The notes under the pieces are model-generated. The model was not told where the DNA came from. It saw only the letters and a program-made list of their open reading frames with translations, and made no database searches. A stretch of DNA of 64,000 nucleotides from Morinoia aosen (taxonomy: Eukaryota; Arthropoda; Malacostraca; Amphipoda; Talitridae). Every line of letters starts with the position of its first letter. Positions within the stretch are counted from its first letter, which is position 1. The stretch is taken from the NCBI GenBank assembly GCA_030386875.1, contig CM059562.1, positions 73,220,201-73,284,200 of the forward strand, written 5' to 3'. Made by a program: the position numbers and the translations under genes. This document shows positions 32,920 through 43,401 of this stretch, piece after piece.

Positions 32920-35900
32920 GTGTGGGTAGTTCAGCGCTGTTCCATCGATTTAATTGTTTTACTGTGTGGTTCTACGCTGTTACATTGATTTAATTGTTTT
33001 ACTGTGTATAGTTCTACGCTGTTACATTGATTTAATTGTTTCACTGTGTAGCTCTACGCTGTTCCATCGATTTAATTGTTTTACTGTGTAGTTCTACGCT
33101 GTTCCATAGATTTAATTGTTTTACTGTGGAGTTCTACGCTGTTACATCGATTTAATTGTTTTACTGTGGAGTTCTACGCTGTTCCATCGATTTAATTGTT
33201 TTACTGTGTAGTTCTACGCTGTTACATTGATTTAATTGTTTTACTGTGTAGTTCTACGCTGTTATATCGATTTAATTGTTTTACTGTGTAGTTCTACGCT
33301 GTTACATCGATTTAATTGTTTTACTGTGTAGTTCTACGCTGTTCCATCGATTTAATTGTTTTACTGTGTAGTTCTACGCTGTTACATTGATTTAATTGTT
33401 TTACTGTGTAGTTCTACGCTGTTACATTGATTTAATTGTTTTACTGTGTAGTTCTACGCTGTTACATCGATTTAATTGTTTTACTGTGGAGTTCTACGCT
33501 GTTCCATCGATTTAATTGTTTTACTGTGTAGTTCTACGCTGTTACATTGATTTAATTGTTTTACTGTGTAGTTCTACGCTGTTATATCGATTTAATTGTT
33601 TTACTGTGTAGTTCTACGCTGTTACATCGATTTAATTGTTTTACTGTGTAGTTCTACGCTGTTCCATCGATTTAATTGTTTTACTGTGTAGTTCTACGCT
33701 GTTACATTGATTTATTTGTTTTACTGTGTAGTTCTACGCTGTTACATTGATTTAATTGATTTACTGTGTAGTTCTACGCTGTTACATCGATTTAATTGTT
33801 TTACTGTGTAGTTCTACGCTGTTACATCGATTTAATTGTTTTACTGTGTAGTTCTACATTATTACATCGATTTAATTGTTTTACCGTGTAGTTCTACGCT
33901 GTTACATCGATTTAATTGTTTTACTGTGTAGTTCTACGCTGTTACATCGATTTAATTGTTTTACTGTGTGGTTCTACGCTGTTACATTGATTTAATTGTT
34001 TTACTGTGTAGTTCTACGCTGTTACATTGATTTAATTGTTTCACTGTGTAGTTCTACGCTGTTCCATCGATTTAATTGTTTTACTGTGTAGTTCTACGCT
34101 GTTCCATAGATTTAATTGTTTTACTGTGGAGTTCTACGCTGTTACATCGATTTAATTGTTTTACTGTGGAGTTCTACGCTGTTCCATCGATTTAATTGTT
34201 TTACTGTGTAGTTCTACGCTGTTACATTGATTTAATTGTTTTACTGTGTAGTTCTACGCTGTTATATCGATTTAATTGTTTTACTGTGTAGTTCTACGCT
34301 GTTACATCGATTTAATTGTTTTACTGTGTAGTTCTACGCTGTTCCATCGATTTAATTGTTTTACTGTGTAGTTCTACGCTGTTACATTGATTTAATTGTT
34401 TTACTGTGTAGTTCTACGCTGTTACATTGATTTAATTGTTTTACTGTGTATAGTTCTACGCTGTTACATCGATTTAATTGTTTTACTGCGTAGTTCTACG
34501 CTGTTACATCGATTTAATTGTTTTACTGTGTAGTTCTACGCTGTTCCCTCGATTTAATTGTTTTACTGTGTAGTTCTACATTATTACATCGATTTAATTG
34601 TTTTACCGTGTAGTTCTACGCTGTTACATCGATTTAATTGTTTTACTGTGTAGTTCTACGCTGTTACATCGATTTAATTGTTTTACTGTGTGGTTCTACG
34701 CTGTTACATTGATTTAATTGTTTTACTGTGTAGTTCTACGCTGTTACATTGATTTAATTGTTTCACTGTGTAGTTCTACGCTGTTCCATCGATTTAATTG
34801 TTTTACTGTGTAGTTCTACGCTGTTCCATAGATTTAATTGTTTTACTGTGGAGTTCTACGCTGTTACATCGATTTAATTGTTTTACTGTGTAGTTCTACG
34901 CTGTTCCATCGATTTAATTGTTTTACTGTGTAGTTCTACGCTGTTACATCGATTTAATTGTTTTACTGTGTAGTTCTACGCTGTTATATCGATTTAATTG
35001 TTTTACTGTGTAGTTCTACGCTATTACATTGATTTAATTGTTTTACTGTGTAGTTCTACATTATTACATCGATTTAATTGTTTTACTGTGTAGTTCTACG
35101 CTGTTACATCGATTTAATTGTTTTACTGTGTAGTTCTACGCTGTTACATCGATTTAATTGTTTAACTGTGTAGTTCTACGCTGTTATATCGATTTAATTG
35201 TTTTACTGTGTAGTTCTACGCTGTTACATTGATTTAATTGTTTTACTGTGTAGTTCTACATTATTACATCGATTTAATTGTTTTACTGTGTAGTTCTACG
35301 CTGTTACATTGATTTAATTGTTTTACTGTGTAGTTCTACATTATTACATCGATTTAATTGTTTTACTGTGTAGTTCTACGCTGTTACATCGATTTAATTG
35401 TTTTACTGTGTAGTTCTACGCTGTTACATCGATTTTATTGTTTTACTGTGTAGTTCTACGCTGTTACATCGATTTAATTGTTTTACTGTGTAGTTCTACG
35501 CTGTTATATCGATTTAATTGTTTTACTGTGTAGTTCTACGCTGTTACATTGATTTAATTGTTTTACTGTGTAGTTCTACATTATTACATCGATTTAATTG
35601 TTTTACTGTGTAGTTCTACGCTGTTATATCGATTTAATTGTTTTACTGTGTAGTTCTACGCTGTTACATCGATTTAATTGTTTTACTGTGTAGTTCTACG
35701 CTGTTATATCGATTTCATTGTTTTACTGTGTAGTTCTACGCTGTTACATCGATTTAATTGTTTTACTGTGTAGTTCTACGCTGTTACATCGATTTAATTG
35801 TTTTACTGTGTAGTTCTACGCTGTTACATCGATTTAATTGTTTTACTGTGTAGTTCTACGCTGTTACATCGATTTAATTGTTTTACTGTGTAGTTCTACG

Positions 35901-36900
35901 CTGATCCATAGATTTAATTGTTTTACTGTGTAGTTCTACGCTGTTACATCGATTTAATTGTTTTACTGTGTAGTTCTACGCTGTTATATCGATTTAATTG
36001 TTTTACTGTGTAGTTCTACGCTGTTACATCGATTTAATTGTTTTACTGTGTAGTTCTACGCTGTTCCATCGATTTAATTGTTTTACTGTGTAGTTCTACG
36101 CTGTTACATTGATTTAATTGTTTTACTGTGTAGTTCTACGCTGTTACATTGATTTAATTGTTTTACTGCGTAGTTCTACGCTGTTATCTCGATTTGATTG
36201 TTTTACTGTGTAGTTCTACGCTGTTACATCGATTTAATTGTTTTACTGTGTAGTTCTACGCTGTTCCATCGATTTAATTGTTTTACTGTGTAGTTCTACA
36301 TTATTACATCGATTTAATTGTTTTACCGTGTAGTTCTACGCTGTTACATCGATTTAATTGTTTTACTGTGTAGTTCTACGCTGTTACATCGATTTAATTG
36401 TTTTACTGTGTGGTTCTACGCTGTTACATCGATTTAATTGTTTTACTGTGTAGTTCTACGCTGTTACATCGATTTAATTGTTTTACTGTGTATAGTTCTA
36501 CGCTGTTACATCGATTTAATTGTTTTACTGTGTAGTTCTACGCTGTTACATCGATTTAATTGTTTTACTGTGTAGTTCTACGCTGTTACATCGATTTAAT
36601 TGTTTTACTGTGTATAGTTCTACGCTTTTATATCGATTTAATTGTTTTACTGTGTAGTTTTACGCTGTTACATCGATTTAATTGTTTTACTGTGTAGTTC
36701 TACGCTGTTACATCGATTTAATTGTTTTACTGTGTATAGTTCTACGCTTTTATATCGATTTAATTGTTTTACTGTGTAGTTTTACGCTGTTACATCGATT
36801 TAATTGTTTTACTGTGTAGTTCTACGCTTTTAGATCATTTACTTAATCTCAATTTAATTGTTTTACAGTGCAGTTCAACGCTGTTTTATTGATTTAATTG
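32920..36900. repeat. 40-bp satellite array, ~100 copies, with higher-order blocks
   Basis: This is the largest array in the window. Each 40-bp unit contains TTTTACTGTGTAGTTCTACG and a variable core GTTACATCGA, GTTACATTGA, GTTCCATCGA, GTTATATCGA or GTTCCATAGA before TTTAATTG. Rare markers (GTGTGGTTC, GTGGAGTTC, TTTCACTG, ACATTATTACATCG, ACCGTG, GTGTATAGTTC) recur in a fixed order. Blocks starting at 32964, 33966 and 34688 begin with the same unit order. The first has 25 units, the second 18. The right end decays near 36830-36900. Stops are frequent, so no long frame exists. Confidence 0.99.
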
Positions 36901-38075
36901 TCATTTATTCTGCATGAATAAACATGTAAGTTTATTTATTTCACTCAATTTTTTGTACAACTAGTAGTGAAAATATCAAATTTTTCAAACCACCATTTAT
37001 TTGATAGTGTTCGAAAGTGCATGCATGTGAGCGCATGCCAAACTGTTTTGAAAAAATTAATTAATATTGAGAAATATTTCACCCAGAAAATACTCCCTTA
37101 GCTGAAAATATGTTCAAACTTCGTGAGCCTACTTCAATTTAAACGTGAAAACTCATCGATCTTAATATACAATTTTTTGAAGAAAAAATACATGAAGGCC
37201 AAAACTACGATGTTTCTCGCCGTAATGTTGAAAAAATAGTGAAAAAGTCGTACACTTAAAACACAAAGTTTTCCGTTCTTTTTCCTATTCTGCGAGTTCA
37301 TATTTTTGTTTAAATTCCTCTATTGAATAATATATGGTGTATTACTTGCTTACTTGCTGGCTTACTTGGCTGCATGTTTGCTTGGCATGTCCGTCCCAAC
37401 TCATCGCATCCTGTTCATTTGACTGCAATAACTGCGGTCCTAATGACTACACATTTATGTACCTCAATTGCAATTTGGCGTACTAGATGGAAAATCATTC
37501 AAGTGTTTTCTGTATGTCAATTATCTCTTACAGGTGTTGACAATGGCTTGAGTTAGAAGCCGAAACGTTCACTAATTAAAATGATTTTTAAATCAGCTGT
37601 CTTTACTATCATTTTCACTTTAAATCTGGCAAGATTGCTCCAAACTTATTTAATCATCATTTAATCATTTACTCATCAATCATTTAATCATTTAATCATC
37701 AACCTAATTTAATCATCATTCAAGTTATCTTAAACCAGAAATGGAGCAGTCGAAATAAGAAAGGACAGGCGCTTAACGACACAAAACACACCTAGAAACA
37801 GCTCTCACGAACGAATGAAACGCCATTTTGAGTGGTGCGGGCGCAGTAGCATTTATTCAAGAAAAATACTTTCAAATTTTCTTTGAAATGTTCGCTTAGA
37901 ACATGAACCCAAAGGAGAAAGCGATCCCAAGTAAGTGGTTTTCTGTTAAGACATGAAGAACTACTGGAGCCTCCTTGTCGACGTACTTGTAAATTTGGAC
38001 CAACTTCAAATCCTCCTTCAAAATTTTGTAATTTAAACGTTGAGTGTCGAGATTTATTTTAATATTGCAAGTATT
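36901..38075. other. Non-coding stretch with TTTAATCATC repeat
   Basis: The segment 37648-37724 is a loose repeat of TTTAATCATCA and TTTAATCATT. The segment 37340-37385 has CTTGCTTACTTGCTGGCTTA-like simple structure. A hairpin followed by GAAACG lies at 37537-37567, listed separately. No gene is recognised. Confidence 0.55.
37537..37567 (+). ncRNA. Hairpin plus GAAACG motif, possible degenerate hammerhead-like or retroelement-tail sequence
   Basis: TTGACAAT is followed by GGCTT (37545-37549), a seven-base loop, AAGCC (37557-37561) and GAAACG. The order box A, stem, GAAAC resembles the CUGAUGA-stem II-GAAA core of hammerhead ribozymes found in Penelope-like and other retroelements. However, the first box departs from CUGAUGA at key positions, and an extra T precedes the stem. 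Catalytic activity is therefore unlikely. It may be a remnant of a retroelement tail, or chance. Confidence 0.25.
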
Positions 38076-38301
38076 TTAGAACATTGACAGCGGTGGGCTA
38101 AACTGAAGTTCAATATTCAATTCAAATTTGAAGTCAGTTGTAGTCGGCAATTTTGAAAATAAAACAGTTTTTGAAGCGTGCCTTCATTTAGTTTTGATAA
38201 AGTGCTTATGGAAGTTTAATTTGCGACTACTGGTCAGTCAACAGCGTGGTGAAAATTTCCTCCTTGACCACCGGCGGCTCACGTCGCGGTCAAAGTGTCG
38301 A
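38076..38301 (+). mobile_element. TTAA-type MITE, copy 2
   Basis: This is a 226-bp copy aligned end to end with the elements at 11057 and 55669. Its ends are TTAG followed by AACATTGACAGCGG on the left and CGCGGTCAAAGTG followed by TCGA on the right, so the inverted repeats remain recognisable but both TTAA sites have changed. The interior keeps GAAGTTCAATATTCAA, GCGACTACTGGTCAGTC, TTTCCTCC and ACCACCGGCGG. It is the most diverged of the three at its ends. Confidence 0.8.
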
Positions 38302-38694
38302 GTATTAAATGTGGAAGTGCGCTGTCAAAAATAGCAGTATTTTTCTGTAGGTAGAATTATATGTACTGTAATTTGAGAGACCTTCTTCAAATGAACTGTA
38401 TAAATTCCTGTCTGTACCTGTATCAAGTCTTGAAATAATTTACTTCAATCTGTAGAGATAAACTGATACTTACAAACGGAAATTTGAAACCATTATATAC
38501 TATTAAGTACAAAGCAAAGAATGTATCGTTATGTGCACGAGGAGATTTTCCATCAACAACAATAATAAATTTTCGCTTTGTTCTTTTATTATATTCTGAC
38601 ATATACAGTGCTCAGATAAAATCTCAACTCACAGAGAGAGCAAAAAAATCCGAAAAGAAAACGAGAACACAGTCTGCGTTCTGATACCCGCAAA
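38302..38694. other. Spacer
   Basis: Unique AT-rich sequence; nothing is recognised. Confidence 0.5.
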
Positions 38695-38854
38695 AGCACA
38701 CCATTAACCTATTTAATTCCATGCCTCAGTCAAACACGCACTTGATACGTAGAACACACACCTTCAACTTATTTCCATACCCAGTCAAACTCGCACTTGA
38801 TACGTAGAACACACACACCCTCAACTTATTTCCATACCCAGTCAAACTCGCATG
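38695..38854. repeat. ~55-bp tandem repeat, 3 copies
   Basis: AACACACACCTTCAACTTAT and related starts lie at about 38695, 38752 and 38807. The copies share TTTCCATACCCAGTCAAAC and GCACTTGATACGTAG. The second and third are nearly identical over their shared length, and the first is more diverged. Confidence 0.93.
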
Positions 38855-41800
38855 CTGCAGATCAGGTGAACGTGGGCGAAAGTGCTATTCGAGCTTCCGG
38901 CTCGGCAAGACCTTCAGCTATAGTTTTATACCCACCAGGGAAAAATATCAGGGAGAGAGAGACGAGTGGGAGAGAGAGGAGGTATGTGAAGGAGTGTCTC
39001 CGGGACACGGTCTGGCAGCCACGACCGGTCGTACATTTGTGATTAATTCACGTCAATTCGCTGTCGATCTTCGGTAACTCCGATGACACCAAAAGGATAA
39101 AATGGCTATCAAATGGCCGTCAATACCATTCCAGGCACAGATATAGCGATAAAATGGTGATCGAATGTTATCCAAAAGACGGTCGGTAGTGATCAAATGT
39201 ATGGTGTTTACCAGTTTACACTGAGAGATTTAACAATGACCGCTAGTTAATCGAAAAATGATTAAACAAAATCAAATTCAGCCGCTCAAATAACGGTCAA
39301 AAAATTGCAAAATTATCAACAAATAGAAGCGAAAGAGGGATCAAAACTTACAAGTTTTACAGTTATTTAGCCTCGCTCTCAGAATTGTGACGTGTTCCGA
39401 GAAACAGATCACATTTTGATTTTTGGAGCACAAACAACAATGAATTTGAGAATTGCGTTGTTGACGTTAGTGATCCACCGACCAAGCGATACGGTGGACA
39501 ATGGAGGAATACAGAAGTTGATTTGAAAATCGAGTTCTGCCAAAACTGATTTATTTTCGTGAGAGCAAGATTACTGGGTACATGTACAAGGCGATACAGC
39601 ATCAGTTGATAGGCTTTATCAATTTCAAATTAAATGATGTTCATGCTAACACATCAAGAGATAATCGTACTATATTTTCAACTTTTTCCTTCATTTGAGA
39701 CTGAATTTATATACGCCAAAGCTGTCTTTCAACGCCCGTACAGCTAGTGCACGTTAGATACGAATAAAAAAACATCTTGGCAGCTGAAAACAACACGCTC
39801 TCGCTTCGCCTTCATTGGAGCGTAATTATGGTACAATAATTCTCTTAAAATGAACTCCGGTTTGCGTCTTGCATTGAGAGGTCGCGGTTGCGGATCCGTC
39901 GTCCCGCAGTCCGCAAGTCGGAGGCTTGGTGCAATTTCCGGACGCGAGAAGCGGCCTCTTCTAGTCTGCAAATTTCCTGCGGTGCTCTCGTATCGTCTTG
40001 CTAAGTTTTTCCTTGACCTGCCTCCCATATTTGAGCTTGGCACTCCTACCCAACAAAATGGAGACTGCATTTCAAAACTTTCATGTCGGACTGTGCCAGC
40101 ATCGTCATTAGGTCTTGTTCCCAAGGCTGTGCAATGTTCGATAATGGCAAAATATGAGATTAATTGACAGAAAAATTATATTTTATTCTAGGCACACAGG
40201 GTTAACACAATACACTGAAAAAGTATTACTAAAAGTAGGCTTGGGCTAGTAAATACTCATGACCTTAAAAACGGTCTAATTATTCCTTTATTGAAGAATA
40301 ATGTTTTATTTTTATTATGATCTGAAATTTCTTCTCTATTCTCTGAAAACAAAACTTTAATTGCGTAAAAAAAAAGAAGAAAATACATACGTCTCTAAAA
40401 TATACTCTTTAAATACATACATGTAGACTAAGGCTGAATTATGGCCTTCCATTAACCATTATAACTTTGAGTGGCTGGAAATGCGTAACGAACCCTGAAA
40501 AAAGAGGTCACCGACAATTAACAAAACAGATAGTGCTATGAAAGCAGGAGATCTAACACACATTAGGAATCTACTGTGCTTATGTTCCTGTGCCTGTCAG
40601 TATTTTGTGACAGGACATAAGTACTTCAGAGACTTCTCCATTTTTAGCGCTTTAACGCGCTAAGTCTAGAATTTGATCGAAACACCTAAGCAAACAACAT
40701 CTGTGTACCTAGAAAACTTACGTTCATTGCACAATTTACCACTGCAAATTAAACACTCTTTCCCCATTAACATAGTAGTCGTAATTGTTTCGATATTAAT
40801 TTTGGCCTTTACACTGTAACATTTTCGTTTCCTCCTTTAAAGCATTTTCTACTTAATAGTGAGAGGTCACAGCAACTTCGAGAAATTTTATGAAACTGAA
40901 GACCTCCCACTCAAAATATTATTTGTGGGCTAAAAAATCAAACTTCTCTAGTTGTCACACTATCATCATATCATTTTGGAATGAACGAATAACTAGGGCA
41001 ACTTATCCCTGCGTCTGAACTTATGTGAGTGATCCCCGTCGTACATGAAACAGATTGTCTAGTTTTAAGCGTATGACCAACCATCACATGAAATCTGAGC
41101 TTTTAATTGAATTAAGGAGTTCGGCTGCGTGCATTGAAAAAAAGAGCAGGGGACTCTCTCGTGAACATCGCTACATTATTTTATGCAAGCCTATTGGATT
41201 AAAATTTATCCTTGTTATTCAACTAATATGATGCTTGATGAACAACTGGGACTTATTTATGTCCCTAAGTTTTAAATAATATGACGTCGTCAATTCGAGA
41301 GTGTCGATGTATTCGGTGCCGGAGCCATATTCCCATTCCGGCCGCATGACCGGATGTCTGCACTGTATTATTGAGTCGCCCGTTATCGTTTCGATGCCGC
41401 GTTGGTAGACGTCTTATGAATGAAGTCCTTCTTCCCTGTGCATCATACTCGCCCCTGCACACACCCTCGGTTGTGGCACCTCTCACTTCGTCTACACTTC
41501 ATTCAACACTCATATGAAGCGAACATATGAATAGGATTGAGATTTCCGGTAACACTCGCACAAAGCATAGAATAACTCTTCTGAAACCAGTAACAGAGTG
41601 GATGGTTTATGAAGGAGTAAAGTGATTATTTAAGGATGATTGATCTTCAGTTTCAATACGAAGAACTTACTAAAATAGATGCAGACGAATATTTAACTTA
41701 AATTTGGCGTATTGGATAGGTTGTATAATCTTTAAGATCCTTTCTCTTATGGGGCAGTTGCCTCATTTCCGTTTCCGACTTCGTTACTCTTTATGAACGA

Positions 41801-43115
41801 TTTTCTATACGTCTGTATATTTTCGCTAGGCCTAACTTTAAATTACTCCTTCTCATTGATTTTCACAGGTCGAGTGAAAAGATTCTCATACTTATACCTT
41901 CTCTTTAATTCTTCATCACGTCTAATACAAATCCATCTTCAAAGATCTGGTCTGAAAATGTTGAGGTTATTTTATCGTAGCTATAATGAGCCACTCTTTT
42001 AGAACATCTCTGATGAAACCTGGCTTTTCGACTCTATGGTTTTAAAATTCAAGGAAGTTGAGGTGAGACCTAGAGTTATTCTAGAACCCACTCACCGCGC
42101 GCGCCTATGGATTAACACAAACACACACCCACAAATAAAACTATGTAGACGCATCACGAAAAAAGTAATAAGTTTATGCATGTATGCTCTTAAAATACAA
42201 TAAAAAATTTTGGGTATTTTTAGATGGTAGGTTTCACACGTATTGGCGTTGTATGGTTTAACAACAGCGATGAGCCTTTTATATAAAGGCATCCTTTCGT
42301 TTCATTATCTTTGTGGTACGTAGGCTCTGGTGACTAAAGTATAATCATGTCGTGCATCATTGGCACTCATCTTACATAAGGCGCCTCGATATCGATGGTG
42401 GCGCACGTTTTTCCTTCATGTTTAGGCCTCTTTCCCTTTTGTTCAGGCACCTTTCCTTTATGTTTAGGCACCTTTCTTTATGTTTAAGTGGATTTCTTTT
42501 GTGTTTCGACGCCTTCTGAGCACCAGTAAAACAAATAGAATCGCTAATATTAAAATGAACATTTGACGAGTCAATATGGGTAAAATCGGCTCCGGCACAG
42601 AAATGTTAGCGAAATTAAAGAATCCTAGATATTCTAATGCATTTTCAAGAGCGTTAAGTCGTTTAACATATGCTGTCAACAAATTAACAAATATTTTACA
42701 AGTTGGAATTGTGTACCTCTAATGTAGCACGAACCAAGCAAAATTTTACCAAAATTGTTATACCTTCAAACAATTTAGATCTTGAGCAAAGTTCATATCT
42801 CTGGCATTTTAAAACCATGAAAGGTCGTCATTTCTCACCGTTTGATAAAATTATTACCCTAATTCGCATATAAGTGCATAAATTAGTTTGGGCAGTACAT
42901 CGGGCTTGGCAAATTATTCGAATATTATTTAAATATGTATCCATTTATTCATTAATATAGTTATTTATTTATGGATCCGAGCATTTCATATAGAATGGTC
43001 TTGGAATTTCTTCTGTTGGTATAAATTTATTTCAAAGATATTTTGTAATTAAGAGAAAAAATCTCGGTGCGTGGTCTCCAAAATTTAAAGATTTCAAGCT
43101 AAAAAGTTCAGGAAA
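38855..43115. other. Long non-coding stretch with orphan frames
   Basis: A GA-rich tract lies at 38951-38993. The segment 39740-40170 is GC-richer in part and has opposed frames of 105 codons (39850-40167, plus, with A at -3 before ATG) and 126 codons (39744-40124, minus); neither is recognised. A near-palindrome GCCTTT/AAAGGC lies around 42273-42289. The segment 42409-42507 has about five ~20-21-bp units with CCTTTATGTTTAGGCA-like bodies. No gene is supported. Confidence 0.5.
42409..42507. repeat. ~21-bp degenerate repeat, ~5 copies
   Basis: The units carry TTTCCTTTATGTTTAGGCAC or close variants with spacings of 20-21 bp. Confidence 0.8.
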
Positions 43116-43401
43116 ACTCGTTAACGCAAAAAGACATAATCACTCGATAACTTAAAATAACACAATGAATGATACACTAACTCTTCAATAGAAAATGTCA
43201 CATTAACTCGTCAATGCAAAGTGTCATAATAATTCATTAATACAAAATGACCCAATAATTGATTAATACAAAATGATACAACTTGTCATCACAAAATGCC
43301 ACAATAACTCATTAATACAAAATGACATCACCAATCCATTACACAGAGTGACACGCTAACTCGTAAGCAAAAAAATGCAGCAATAACTTGTCAACAGAGA
43401 A
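43116..43401. repeat. 26-bp degenerate minisatellite, ~10 copies
   Basis: The consensus is near ACTCATTAATACAAAATGAC followed by ACAATA. Most units are 26 bp, while one is about 12 bp longer and one 3 bp shorter. Divergence is moderate. Confidence 0.92.

Noticed and set aside
37323-37556. 77-codon frame ending at the hairpin
   Set aside because: The start lies in AT-rich sequence, the hydrophobic stretch is in simple CTTGCTTA-like sequence, and no family is recognised.
42391-42407. Fourth MITE copy (GGTGGCGCACG similarity)
   Set aside because: Only about a dozen bases match the internal CCGGTGGCGCACG motif. No terminal inverted repeat or TTAA lies at the expected distance.
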